Below, one piece after another: positions 1-11,840 of a DNA stretch of 64,000 nucleotides. This DNA is from Protonemura montana (taxonomy: Eukaryota; Arthropoda; Insecta; Plecoptera; Nemouridae). Positions within the stretch are counted from its first letter, which is position 1; every line of letters starts with the position of its first letter. The notes beneath the pieces are model-generated. The model was not told the DNA's origin. It ran no database searches and saw nothing but the letters and a program-made list of their open reading frames with translations. The DNA lies in the NCBI GenBank assembly GCA_947568835.1, contig OX387603.1, forward strand, positions 4,810,701-4,874,700. The letters run 5' to 3'. The translations under genes and the position numbers were made by a program.

Positions 1-2575
1 TCCGAGCTCGCACGCGCCATGTATCTTACTGCCCTTTTCTGCAAGACAAACAATCTTTTCACCTTGGGAGAAAGGTGAATCTTTTCACTATTATACCGTA
101 TTGTAGGTTTGCTTGTAGTAAGCCATAGTATATCAGTTTAACAGTGTTCAGATTTGTTAGAGCCATCATTTTCTTTATTAGAAAGCAGCCTGATGTTATT
201 TTTTTTGATACTGAATCTGTGTGTCTGCTCCATTCCAATGAGTTGCTTAAGATGATTCAAATGAATTTTATTTCAGCGGTGACTTCAATGGATTTGTTTT
301 CAACCCTGATTAAGTGTGACTTATCATTCATTTTCCTCTTCATTAACCGCTTTTGGTTTTTTCTCTGTTTAAGAAGAGTCTATTTCGTTTGCACCACATT
401 TCTAGCTGAGCGACTCCCATTGCCACTTCCCTGTGTATATTTTCCTTTGAAGGAGAGGTAAATTGGTGCGAGGTATCGTCGGCGAAGAGAGTGAGTTTCC
501 CAGTCGTCACTGTGTCAGGCATATCGCTTGTAAAAATATTGAAAAGCAAGGGTGATAATGTTGCACCTTGGGGCAGTCCAACTGATTGTGTACTCTCTTC
601 AGAAAAAAATATTTACCCTGTCTTGACACACATACGATCTGTTTCCGTTTATCCAGGAAAGTGCGCAGCCAGTCATTAGCTTTTCCTGTTATGCCGAGTC
701 TTGTAAGTTTGACGAGTAGAAGTTCTATGTTTATCGTGTCGAATCCCTTCGTAAAATCATAGAACACGCCAACTACTTCCTTATTGGCATCGAGTGCTTT
801 TGACACCTCCGTGATGTAGCTGCCCACCGTAGTACTTGTGGATCTACCTTTCGTGAAGCCGTGTTGGTGTAGGTTGAATGCATAAATTTTCTTCAGAAAA
901 GAGGTGATTCTATTCGCGTAAAGGTTTTGGAATATCGTTGAAAATGCTGAGAGGGTGGCGATTGGCCTGTAATTTTCGATTTGTTTTCTATCACCTTTTT
1001 TAAAGATGGGGTGAACTTTTGCTGTTTTTAGGGCCACGGGAAAAACTCCCTGGGAAAAGGATTCATTAATGATGTTTATCAATGGCTGCATTAAGTTTGA
1101 TTCAACATGCCTTAATAGGAAACATGGTATGTTGTCTATGCCTGCGTAGATACTTCTTTTTGGATATCTTGTCAATTGCTTCATAAAACTCTTTCGGTGC
1201 GACTGGTGAGAGGAAAATGACATGGTTGGTTTTTGGTGCTTCGTTCATTATATTTGCTTCATTGTTGAATGTTTTTCTATTTATGAGTTCATCCACCGCT
1301 TCATTGAAGTACTTATTTAGCTTGTTTGCTGTTTCTTCTGGCGAGCTGATATCTTCCCCATTAACCGCTATATGTATATCTGTTGTTTTGGATTGTTTGT
1401 CCTTGCCGTTATTGGTGTCAATTATTTGCCAGGCGACCTTGCCCCTGTTCGTGGCTTTTGTTAGTAGTTTGTCGTTCCATTTTCTCTTCGCTTTATTGAT
1501 TTCATTTGTGTATTTACGTTTAAGGGCATTTAGCTGTTTCTTAGTTGTGTTGGCATTGTTGTTGGTTCTTAGCATTTCTTGTGCAGCTATTATTTTTTCA
1601 CGGATTTCTGCTAGGTGTGGTGCATACCATGGTTTCTTGTGTTTATGGTTGGCGTTAAGTTGGTGACATTTAAGCGGAAATGCTTTCTCGGATTCCTCCC
1701 CGAAGATAGAAATAAATTATTTGTATTTTTCGTTCACTGTGTGTGCAGATGATACAGCGTCCCAGTTTCTTTCACTCATTTTAAGGACAAATTCATCGAT
1801 TTGATGTTTTTTGAAACTCCTTTTCAGTATTGTCTTGTTTCTTTCTTCTAGCGGTATCCATTGTATACTCAGTTTTTGAAAATAGTGGTCGGATAGGCTT
1901 GGGTCCCATACGCTGGCTATGTTCGTTGCCTATTCTTCCCTATTAGCGAGTATGTTGTCAATGCATGAGCTTGATACTTTAGAATATCTTGTAGGTACCT
2001 TGATTCGCATGTGTAAGTTGTATGCTTCAAAAAGATCTGGCACCGTCATAGTGTCTTGGCTTTTACTTAAGAAGTCCAAATTGAAGTCTCCACATGTTAA
2101 TAGCTGTGCCTTTGGGTATTTCGTGGTGAGGTGGTTAAGCATCTCCGAAAGTTTATCTTGGAATATTTTTACGTCTCCTGATGGTGATCTGTAAACACAC
2201 GCAATGCACAACAACCCAAATGGCCCATTGTATAGCACGGCAGCGCACTCGAATTGTTTTTCAAGACAGATTTTATTTACCGATTGGATTCCACTTACCG
2301 TCGTACCATTTCGCGAGTATATTATTACTCCGCCATTTTTGTATGATTTTCTTCAATATGCTGCTGACACTGAATAGCCCTCAATGCACGAACAGCGTAT
2401 TTCTTCTTCATGGAGCCAGTGTTCTGTCAGACACAAGATGTCTGGGTTGTTTTTCGCGATGCATATTTCTAAAGCGCCTAGCTTTTGCCTTAGGCATTGG
2501 ATGTTTCCATGCACTAAAATGTCTTGATGTTTCCTAACTTTTAGTGTTTCCTTCTGTTTCTCGCGTCTATTTGAT
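1..2575 (-). pseudogene. LINE-A ORF2 (endonuclease-reverse transcriptase), frameshifted
   Basis: Several minus-strand frames together give a LINE polyprotein. An endonuclease core lies at 1930-2238 (CVYRSPSG, then TCGDFNLD). A linker lies at 1102-1575. RT fingers and palm lie at 507-1223 (FKKGDRKQIENYRPI, FTKGRSTS, FYDFTKGFDT). The catalytic FADDT motif lies near 470-490. Post-RT sequence continues to position 1. The pieces fall in different frames, so several frameshifts separate them and no full-length enzyme can be made. Conserved D residues are visible in both palm motifs. Confidence 0.87.
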
Positions 2576-2577
2576 TG

Positions 2578-3822
2578 CTATAGCGAGTTGCCATAGTTTA
2601 CTCGCTGTTTTAGGATCGCTAGCATTTTTTGTTTCATGGGACAATCTCTGCTTCGCGCACTGTGATAACTGCTACTTTCAAGTGTGGAATCATCGGTGTT
2701 TTTAGCTTTGACGCAGTTCACACATTTGAATTCGGGGGCTCTGCATTTGGTTTCCGGGTGATTTCCAGCACAGTCGAGACAGCATTTTTTCTGTTTGCAA
2801 TTTATTGAAACGTGGTTGAATTCGCCGCAATTGTAGCATTGTGTTACATTTAGGTGGTCGAACACTCTGTATTGATGCCAGCCATAGTTCACCAAACCCT
2901 TCGATAGCAAAAACAAACGAGTTTGGGGGTCGACCTCTATCACTACAAACGAGAGTTCATCTGGTTTTCTAACCGCTGTGACAAGTTTAAAAGTGGATGA
3001 CGGAATGCTTTTTGTCATATCATTCTGCTCAGCTATAGTAGTACAGAAGTCTGACATTTTATCTTCTTCTAGATGTAAACGTGCGAATTGTAGGCGTGGC
3101 ATTCGTTTCGGATTTATTTTCGATTCATATTTGTCTCCAAACACTTTTTCAGCCTCTTTCAAAAGTTTAGAGGCTGAAGTCTTGTTATCACATTTAATAT
3201 ATGGATCTCCGTGTTTGTTTTTTCGTACATTCGATACCCCAACCCCAATCTTCGCTGGATTTATCTTATTAGTGAGTATGTCTTTTGTTTCTTCCTTGTC
3301 ATTTTTTTCCCGGGCTTTGATAGTAACTGTTTCGAAAGCGTGTCCTGCTGCGACCGACGAGTAGCTGGGGGGCGTTACGTTCGATGGTTGAGGTGAGCAT
3401 TTCCCGCCATTTGATAGATCTTGATCTTTAAGCTTTAATTCTTTTAATTCAGTTTCCAAGTTGCTATTTTTTTCTTCTAGCAAGTACAGTCGTTTTTTCA
3501 TTTCATTTATTAGTTCTCTTGTGGTTAACATCTCGCGTTCACTGTTATTCGCTAACTGTTGATATAGGTCACAACTTTGACAGCCACTCACCTGGCTGAT
3601 GTTTTCAGTAGCTTGATCAGCTGGGGCGATTTCTTCACATTCAACACATGTCCACTTTTTGCCACCTGCTTTTATTCCTGTCGCTTTTGCACATTTATCG
3701 TGGAGTCGCTTTTCACATACCGAACACGATACACCGTCTTTCACATTTTTATTACATCTCGTGCACTTGTATTTTGCGTTATTCGCGGAGCCTCCTGCCA
3801 ACGACTCTGCTCCCTCCGCCAT
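2578..3822 (-). CDS. LINE-A ORF1 nucleic-acid-binding protein, 414 aa
   Basis: One uninterrupted 414-residue frame starts at the ATG at 3822, a few bases inside the element's 5' end. Residues 20-62 carry Cys20, 23, 33, 36, His41, Cys44, 59 and 62, the C4HC3 spacing of a PHD finger. A leucine-rich coiled-coil stretch covers roughly residues 95-135. A basic central domain follows. Zinc-knuckle motifs (CYNCGEFNHVSINC, then a Cys-rich CLDCAGNHPETKC stretch) lie near residues 335-370. In this family ORF1 coats the element RNA in ribonucleoprotein particles. It is intact while ORF2 is broken, so the copy is either fairly young or chance has spared ORF1. It is element-encoded, not a host gene. Confidence 0.9.
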   Translation of the reverse strand: MAEGAESLAGGSANNAKYKCTRCNKNVKDGVSCSVCEKRLHDKCAKATGIKAGGKKWTCVECEEIAPADQATENISQVSGCQSCDLYQQLANNSEREMLTTRELINEMKKRLYLLEEKNSNLETELKELKLKDQDLSNGGKCSPQPSNVTPPSYSSVAAGHAFETVTIKAREKNDKEETKDILTNKINPAKIGVGVSNVRKNKHGDPYIKCDNKTSASKLLKEAEKVFGDKYESKINPKRMPRLQFARLHLEEDKMSDFCTTIAEQNDMTKSIPSSTFKLVTAVRKPDELSFVVIEVDPQTRLFLLSKGLVNYGWHQYRVFDHLNVTQCYNCGEFNHVSINCKQKKCCLDCAGNHPETKCRAPEFKCVNCVKAKNTDDSTLESSSYHSARSRDCPMKQKMLAILKQRVNYGNSL

Positions 3823-3832
3823 CTTGTACTAA

Positions 3833-4075
3833 CATTCATTCCTCCAACCTCTCTTCCGAACAGAACTGATCATGTGTATGATGGTCACCCATCCAATACC
3901 TGACTCAGCGCAGTGTTGCTTAACTTTCATCCCTCCAACCTCTCTCCCGAACGGAACTGGCCATGTGTATGATGGTCACCCATCCAATACCTGACTCAGC
4001 GCAGCGTTGCTTAACGTCGGTGATCTCACGAGAACTGGTGTTTCCAGCACGCCAAACCGTTTGGTGTGACGATTC
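3833..4075 (-). repeat. 5S rRNA-derived SINE head, two tandem 91-bp units
   Basis: On the minus strand this reads as the 5S rRNA internal control region. An AGTTAAGCAACACTGCGC-like A-box is followed by TATTGGATGGGTGACC, close to the 5S C-box. The 5' half is recognisable at 4020-4060 (GATCTCACGAG, read in reverse). The promoter-containing block appears twice. The body and tail found in fuller copies at 54.4 and 58.1 kb are missing. Confidence 0.8.
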
Positions 4076-5241
4076 GAGGAGGGCTCGTAAGCGATGGGAC
4101 CCGCTGTGTGACTTGATTTGGTCACTAACACTAACATGTAACAAGTGCTAACATAGGTAAAAGAGATCTAATTAAATTTCCGCGATTAAAGTACGAGAAT
4201 TTGCAGTTCTTTAGCATCTGCATGCCTGGAAAACATTTGGTCGGTGATAGCAGCCGTGGACGCCATTGCTGTTATCACCTCGATCCACTTCGAAAACCGG
4301 TCAGCCAATGGGAGCCGAGCTTCAGTCGATTAAAAGTAGGAGGCTGGGTCGATCGAGCACGTGTTGTGACGTCACTTGAACAGCGATGCAGTAGGTTTCA
4401 GGCGATACTCTTCTGTCGGCTACTCGCCTGGTACGAAGAGACAAATTTTCGCCTCGTTTTAGACGATTATTTCAGTTGAAACTCGTCATGGTTGGATTAA
4501 CCGTACGTATAGGCAGTCCCGCGGCACTCCCGCGTACCACGAGTTGTTTCAAAGTTTTTACAAGCAAACTAAATTTCCTAACAACGTCACTCGTTCTCAA
4601 CTACTTGATACAATTTTGTGAAATATAGCTTTGAATTTTAGGCATAGGCAATGCCTCAAAATAGGACCGATCGGGGGATACAAATATTTGATATTCTGAC
4701 TTTTGTTGCAAAACTTGTTGCAAACCTTTACAAGATACGATATTTTCTGCGTTGTAGTGCGATCTTACCAGCGCACGCAATGGGCGATTTTACTTAATAC
4801 AGTGAAAACAGACCGTAAGTAAATATGCCTAATATACCTTAGAGCCTTTAACATCAGTGAATCAAGGGTCCGCATTCACAATATCAACCAAGCAATGTCA
4901 TACACAAAACCGAGTATGCTCACACAAAAATCTTATTTTGAGAGGTCAAGCAATTCTCAAAAAGATCTGCTCCAGTCGCTCGTTTCAGTCCTGTTTTACG
5001 AGAACTGGTGTCGAAATGACCTGTCAAAGACCACTTGCTTGGCGGCCCATTCACGCACTGCCTAATCTTGTACTGCCGTTTCTTCTTAGCGACCCAGAAC
5101 TGGTTTTTTGGGTGTAAATTTAAATGCAGATATTTTTCTTGTCTCGCGTAAAGACGCTCCCAATCCAATGTCCGCGGATGTTTTATTTTCATTGCTCTCC
5201 CGAAAAGTCCTTGCTCACATCGCAGGAACCAGCGATGTATA
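4076..5241. other. No gene seen
   Basis: Unique-looking sequence without a persuasive exon. ORFs of about 86-128 residues on either strand (for example 4920-5306 minus) have no recognisable motif and overlap one another. I see no splice-bordered conserved frame. Confidence 0.5.
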
Positions 5242-5613
5242 TCATAAGTGCAGATTGATTGATTGATTACTGACGTGTAACGACGCACTGTTTTGACAAC
5301 GGACAATGTGATACTGGTCTAATAGTGCTGGTAAATGAGTGAGTGATAATGAGGATGATAATTTACCTTCCTAATTAAGAAGGGAGGAGGGGAAACCCGG
5401 TGCACATAGCCTACTTCTGTCGACGAGCACCAATGGGACCACTGGTTTGACGTCCCTTCGGAAGGACGATATAACTTGAACTACAGGATTCCTCCCACAA
5501 ATCCATGCTGTCGAGAGGTTGATAAGCAAGGCGAGTGAAGTTGCTGTACTCACATTCATCCCTCCAAATACTCTCCCGAACAGAACTGATCATGTATATG
5601 ATGGTCACCAATA
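5242..5613 (-). mobile_element. 5S-derived SINE, partial
   Basis: A (TGAT)n-like tail and a TTTAACGACGCACTG-like 3' domain at 5242-5290 are followed by the family body at about 5345-5560. The CCTTCCGAAGG-like segment near 5455 is a family landmark. One damaged 5S unit ends near 5613. It is the same family and orientation as 58,107-59,363. Confidence 0.75.
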
Positions 5614-6289
5614 TTTCAAAAGTCAAATCCAAAGGCTCACAACCACGTGAAATGATTTAAAGCATATATTTAAATTGCAAATGGGGTTGGATTGTTTCGC
5701 TCGCTACGCTCTCAAACACATAACATTTCAATGTTTTAATGTCGAAGTCGATACGGGAAAAATAACTTCAATAACCACAATTTAAAGGTAAAATTAAGAT
5801 GCAGGAGACATTTTGCATTACATGCATGCTCCCTTATGATATCAGCAATCAGAGGCGCCGGAGAAGCGATCATATTTCAGAGATCAGCCATATCAGTGAA
5901 CTCCAGTCTGCTAGAGCCTCTCTTGCAGTACTGGAACATCAAACACGGAGAGAGATATTGCTGCTTTTTTGACTGCCGAGTTAAATTTTAACCAGTGGAC
6001 TTGTTTCGCGGCGACCAGCACTACAGCGAAATGAGTCATTCGGCTCTGGATGGGCGCGGAGTTTCGTGTCTGCACAATAGTCGTCAAAAACAAGGTGTGA
6101 GCTTACCGATTCTTTTGAAATAAGTAACCTGGACCAATACTTTCGCTGCCAGCAAAAATTAAAAATTGATATCGTTGCGTGGAGCGAAACAAGCACCCTG
6201 TCGATTCACTGACATTTAGGCGACGGACAGTTAGGCGAAAAAAACTCCGGATTTAACAACGTGTGGACACTAGTCTCACCCCGTCTCTT
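5614..6289. other. No gene seen
   Basis: Mixed unique sequence. Two overlapping minus-strand ORFs of 60-71 codons lie at 5911-6196 without family signals or convincing splice borders. Confidence 0.45.
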
Positions 6290-6706
6290 TTTTTGCGAGA
6301 AAATGAAGGGGAAGGGGGGTACTCCCTTGAAATTTTCACAGATGATAGAGTACGTGATGGACTTTCGGTCTGTGATGGTCTAAATTTTTGGCCCAGCCCT
6401 GGACAAAAATGAGAATAAGCCTACAAAACTCATAAGCGCTAGCCTTAAAAAATACGTGATGTACTGAACGAAACAGGCTGACAATAAAAAAATTTGTTTT
6501 TCATTTATTTGCGAAAAAATGAAGGGGGGGGGGGGGGGGGTACTCCCTTGAAATTTTCACAGATGATAGAGTACGTGATGGGCTTTCGATCTGTGATGGT
6601 CTTAATTTTTGGCCCAGCCCTGGACAAAAATAGGCTAACTTTGACCAAAATTTGCTTTTCAATTATTTGCGAGAAAATAAAGGGGGGGTACTCCCTTGAA
6701 ACGCGC
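6290..6706 (+). repeat. 148-bp dispersed tandem repeat, three degenerate units
   Basis: Units contain TTTGCGAGAAAATGAAGG, a G-run, TACTCCCTTGAAATTTTCAC, AGATGATAGAGTACGTGATG and GGCCCAGCCCTGGACAAAAA. The G-run reaches about 14 bases near 6527. A spacer with AGCGCTAGCC separates the first two units and reappears in the copy at 59.6 and 59.8 kb. The family also occurs at 43.97 and 46.37 kb in the same orientation, and at 59.37 kb inverted. Confidence 0.85.
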
Positions 6707-7485
6707 CCGGAAAGTACGCCGCGGCCCGGTAAACGGGCCCGGGAACCATCTCAACATAACGCAGTAAAAGAAAAGGCTAAGAAAAAGCGCAACATGTGAA
6801 AAGTAAAAAAAATTAGAAACCAATCAACTTTCTGTATTTTGAAAAAAAAACTTGCTTGAAGAGATTAAAAATTCATATAGGAATAGGGAAAAAATATATT
6901 CCATTGTAATTTTGAACATATATGTTATATTTATTTTATTTCTGTTGTTCTATTATTACTTACAAAATTAGGTAAACAGCTAAAATAACATTAAAATTAA
7001 ATCAAAAAACACAATAGGTATTTTCATCGGAGCCTGTACATTTAATTTTAAAAAGGAAAATAATAGGTTGTTTACATACAAATGTACAAATACTGCAGCT
7101 AAAATGTTTTAATAATAGAATTGTATACCTTCTTTTTGATTCATTCCTGTAAATCTCACCGAGACAAAATTATTTGGGCCCAAATTTTTTTGCCTCGATA
7201 ACAGAGTTTGCAGAGACAAATTTTTATTACAAAACATACAGTGAAAAAAAGAGTCATTATTTCGCAAATTGTAAAGAAACTAAAAGTACCAGCAAATACA
7301 CAGTTGAGATTTGAGCAAACCTAGGTTGAAGCACATTGAAAAGAACCGTTATTGATTCCAATTTCTAACTATTTTCCTGTCCAAGATCAGAGAAAAACTA
7401 AGCTCAGAGGCGAGTCACACACAAGCACACACTTTGTACAAGACAAAGCTATAAAGCACAAGCTGAGGCACAAAACTAAAGATCA
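6707..7485. other. AT-rich spacer, no gene
   Basis: Strongly AT-rich sequence with poly-A and poly-T runs; no coding potential recognised. Confidence 0.55.
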
Positions 7486-8237
7486 AAAAACGCACAAAAA
7501 CACACGCATACACGCACATAAAACACACGCATACAAGCACAAAAACACACGCATACAAGCACACGCATACACGCACATAAAAACACGCATACACGCACAT
7601 AAAACACGCATACAAGCACATAAAACACACGCATACAAGCACATAAAACACACGCATACAAGCACATAAAACACACGCATACAAGCACATAAAACACACG
7701 CATACAAGCACATAAAACACACGCATACAAGCACATAGAACACACGCATACAAGCACATAAAACACACGCATACAAGCACATAAAACACACGCATACAAG
7801 CACATAAAACACGCATACAAGCACATAAAACACACGCATACAAGCACATGAAACACACGCATACAAGCACATAAAACACACGCATACACGCACATAAAAC
7901 ACACGCATACACGCACATAAAACACACGCACAAAAACACACGCATACAAGCACATAAAACACACGCATACACGCACATAAACACACGCACAAAAACACAC
8001 GCATACACGCATACACGCACATAAACACACGCACAAAAACACACGCATACAAGCACATAAAACACACGCATACACGCACATAAAACACGCACAAAAACAC
8101 ACGCATACAAGCACATAAAACACGCACAAAAACACACGCATACAAGCACATAAAACACACGCATACACGCACATAAAACACACGCATACAAGCACATTAA
8201 AACACGCACAAAAACACACGCATACAAGCACATAAAT
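7486..8237. repeat. 23-bp minisatellite, about 30 units
   Basis: The unit is ACACACGCATACAAGCACATAA plus a variable base or so. Variants drop or swap blocks (ACACGCACAAAA, ACGCATACACGC), giving a higher-order pattern in the right half. Because 23 is not a multiple of three and the minus strand has no stop codon in the unit, all three minus frames stay open for 230-280 codons. They translate to Cys/Val/Phe/Met-rich strings. That is a property of the repeat and not evidence of a protein. Confidence 0.95.
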
Positions 8238-9231
8238 AGCACAATCACACGCATCACCAGGATAAGCACAAATAAACAAGCTATTGTTTAGATCCATTGC
8301 TAAGCATCTAATTTTAGCAATAAAGCTTTAAATTAAAAGCGTTTACTGAGCGGAAGCCTAGTTTAGCAAGTATTGAAAAGTCAAACTTATATTATACAAA
8401 GCATGCGCTGTGGTCAACGCTTGCGAAGACGCAATCGAAATAAGAGAAGACCTAAATAAAATATTGATTGATCATTTCTATAGCATCGTTGCATTTCATT
8501 TGGCTAAGCAAATCGATGAAAGGCATAAGGCATCGCAAAAAGGCTCAATGAAAATCGGGAAAGAGACGCAGCGTGGACGGCTACATTGCAGCTTGGCAGA
8601 GTCGAGGCGTCGTTCTGAAACGAAGAGAGGCGACGCTAGGAATTGTCAACTCAGTGAGTTCCAAACTCCCGAATGACACTGCAATTTCCAGTTACAATTT
8701 CCAGAGATTTTGAGAAATCTCTCTAAAATGATGACATTATATCAGAAGTAAAATTCCGTGCCATGCTGACCATCAAACCTAAAAGTGACTTTGAGAAGCG
8801 GTATTATTCTATTGAATGAACGGATTGAAAATGAACCCCACGTGGTTTTCTGTATTGAAACTGACCCTCGATACAGCACGCGCAAGATCTGGGACTTAAG
8901 CACCTAATTATGAGGCAAATTGCACGCCATGCTTAAAATGTGTATTGGACGAACTATGCAGAACTAGTTTGCCGTTGTATGGTCCAAAGCTGCTGACATT
9001 TTCTTCATCTCAGATATATAATATGCCAAAGAGAAACTCAATTTTCTTATCAGCCATTCAAAAAAGCATACCCTTATGAGGTACGGGAAAAGAACCACAG
9101 GAGAGTCGTTTTAAGTGTTTTGTTGACAAATGAGTTGACAAAGACTGCGATGAGATGAGAGATAAATGAAAGTATAACGATGAGATGGAGTACAGGAAAA
9201 GTTGCACAGATAATCTTTTTTCAGCACTCAC
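8238..9231. other. Mostly unassigned; one weak 88-codon ORF
   Basis: A plus-strand frame at 8410-8676 is charged (Arg/Lys/Glu-rich, ending near LSEFQTPE) but begins with GTG and has no recognised domain or clear splice borders. I do not call it a gene. The rest shows nothing recognisable. Confidence 0.3.
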
Positions 9232-9477
9232 CAGTTAATGTCAAATCCAAGTCCTCGAAGATCTCGAAATTCTCGAAGGTCTCGCAGATCTCGAAGATCT
9301 TGAAGGTCTCGAGGATCTTGAAGGTCTCGAAGTTATGGTGGAAGGTGGTTGAACTGGAGCCCATCAAGGGCCACAAGAGGAAGACACGGCATTCCAGCGT
9401 GGAGAACCAAGTCAATCAGAGGGCGAATTCAGACCTCTCCAGAGCAATCTCGCAAGCGAAATAGGGACACCCACGAC
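9232..9477 (-). pseudogene. Tandem exon-like unit 1 (isolated member)
   Basis: On the minus strand the unit runs from an acceptor (CTCGCATAG|GTCGTGGG) to a donor (TTAACTG|GTGAGTGC). It is the same element as the five units at 13.0-14.6 kb, including a short stretch of the GATCTTGAAGGTCTCGAA minisatellite. From the acceptor in phase 0 the frame reads VVGVPISLARLL and stops after 21 codons. A one-base insertion relative to its relatives explains the altered reading, so the coding frame here is broken. Confidence 0.55.
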
Positions 9478-9479
9478 CT

Positions 9480-9660
9480 ATGCGAGTAAACGGTATATGA
9501 AAATGTGTACGAAACAGGGACCAAAACTGGACCGGAACCCGAAAAACCCGAAATATTTTCAGGAACCGAAACTGGAATCGGAACCGTAATTTGATATTTT
9601 GCCAGAATTGAATCGGAACCGGAATCGTTATTGGGATAAACAAAAAATAACAGTTCTTTT
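9480..9660. repeat. Degenerate GGAACC-rich tract, left copy
   Basis: Imperfect repeats of GGAACCGGAA, CGGAACCCGA and similar. A matching tract lies at 12,740-12,935, also next to an exon-like unit. This suggests both flanks descend from one duplicated block. Confidence 0.6.
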
Positions 9661-10630
<970 letters not shown>

Positions 10631-10650
10631 AGTGGCGTAACTAGGTATAT

Positions 10651-11225
10651 TTGTTTATTAGCTACTGACAATTACATTGTAGTTGTATGGGCCTATTCTG
10701 GTAAAGATTTTTAAATGAAGGTAAAATACCGTTTATAACATAAAGTAAATAAAGGTGGTAAAATAGTAATAATGGTAGAGTTGTATATCCTATAATATAA
10801 TATACTAAAATTATAAAGATAATAGTGGTAGTAATGGTAAGGATAGTGGCTTAATGGTATAGTATAGGTTGTAAAATATAATAATCTTAGGTTCTAATAT
10901 GACAATAACTTATGTATATAATGTCAATAATAATGGTTTATTAAAAGTAATCAACTATAGTAACTATAGCATCAATAGTTAGGTGGTTGTTCTAAGTCGT
11001 CATTGTTGATGGGCCAGGGGGAGATGGTAAGGTGTAGAGGTCAGGTATTCCTCTAGGTTGTAGAAAGGGTTTTGGATGAGAAAGATTCGTAGGTAGGAGT
11101 CGAAGGTGCTGCGTAGAGAGGATTCTTTGATGTGGGTCGGGAGGTGGTTAAATATTTTTGTACATAAGTAGAGGGGACTTTGTGTGAAGAGGGGGGTGTG
11201 GTGTGGAACGATGCGAATTTCTTTT
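10651..11225 (-). mobile_element. LINE 3' fragment inserted in the hAT remnant
   Basis: Minus-strand translation at 11,041-11,215 gives a LINE C-terminal segment (TQSPLYLCTKIFNHLP, then FLIQNPFYNLEEYL). An AT-rich 3' UTR follows, ending with TAAACAAATATA next to 10,651. It closely resembles the fragment at 31,505-32,310 (TQSPLYLCSKIYNNLP, FLIQNP). It is 5'-truncated, as usual for target-primed insertions. Confidence 0.75.
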
Positions 11226-11507
11226 TATCCCAGGACCAGGGGGCAAGATTTTTCGTTGGGACCCCCCCCCCCCCCCTTCCCACCCCCTTAAGGAAGGGGT
11301 TCCGATATTTCTGAATCGCATACAGTTGTTTACGTTCACTTGCGAATGCTGAAAAAAATACTTAAACAAATGTGTGGATACTAGAAATCAACAATTCTTT
11401 GCGATTCAGCAATTAATCGGGATCACCGAAGGCGTTCTAAGGTGAAAAGTGACATATAGTCGTTTCCAGTCACGAATTCCATTTGCCCCGGGGTAACTTC
11501 CTTTCAT

Positions 11508-11831
11508 TTAAACAGTTACTTGTCTTTTTCTGACAGTAAATAGCCAACACAGTTGACAATACGCGAAATCGAGTGCAGGTGAATAGCCAAGTCCCGTTAT
11601 GTATTTAGTTTGATAGTAGCGGGCAAAAAAGCTTCGTTTTTGCTTTTTACTCAGTGCAAGTCGGAAAAGGCTCCGGGCACCAACGATGTCCGGGTCATGT
11701 TTGCGAGCAGTCGGATTATTCATTATTTCTTCCTGTCGGGACATTTGGGCAGTCATGACATGACGAGAACGCAAATATTTCAGTCTCATATGCGTTCCAA
11801 AACAGCTAAAAGATAGCTGCATCAAACTCAA
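11508..11831 (-). pseudogene. zf-TTF N-terminal fragment of hAT transposase, copy 1
   Basis: A 107-codon minus-strand frame contains NPTARKHDPDIVGA, then FFARYYQTKYITGLGYS and DFAYCQLCWLF. The aromatic-rich run before CxxC matches the TTF-type zinc finger at the N terminus of one hAT transposase group. The catalytic DDE region is absent from the neighbourhood. The copy at 33,500-33,735 has the same motif order. Confidence 0.65.
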
Positions 11832-11840
11832 TTTTCAGTG

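Larger units (their letters stand above)
1..3830 (-). mobile_element. Non-LTR retrotransposon (LINE-A), Jockey/CR1-like
   Basis: ORF1 lies at 2578-3822 and ORF2 remains fill 1-2575, read right to left. The order PHD-type finger, zinc knuckles, endonuclease, reverse transcriptase matches two-ORF LINEs of the Jockey/CR1 kind. The 5' end lies close to 3830, directly against a SINE fragment. The 3' end is outside the window: the translation at 1-60 still resembles the post-RT segment (a VLQKRAVRYMAR-like stretch). Clade assignment is by eye only. Confidence 0.88.
10631..11840 (-). mobile_element. hAT-type DNA transposon remnant (copy 1), interrupted
   Basis: CAGTGGCGTAACTAGG at 10,631 matches, in reverse complement, the right terminus of the complete relative at 32,653-34,072. 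After an inserted LINE end (10,651-11,225) the element resumes with CAGGGGGCAAGATTTTTCG, a C-run, and the zf-TTF frame at 11,508-11,831. The other terminal repeat was not found, so this copy is truncated on its right side. Confidence 0.7.

Noticed and set aside
7415..8297. Three overlapping minus-strand proteins of 234-284 residues rich in Cys, Val, Phe and Met
   Set aside because: They are translations of the 23-bp minisatellite; composition and period follow from the DNA repeat.
11053..11369. Gly/Pro-rich minus-strand ORFs near 11.2 kb
   Set aside because: They cross the C-run of the hAT remnant and the LINE end in the wrong frame.
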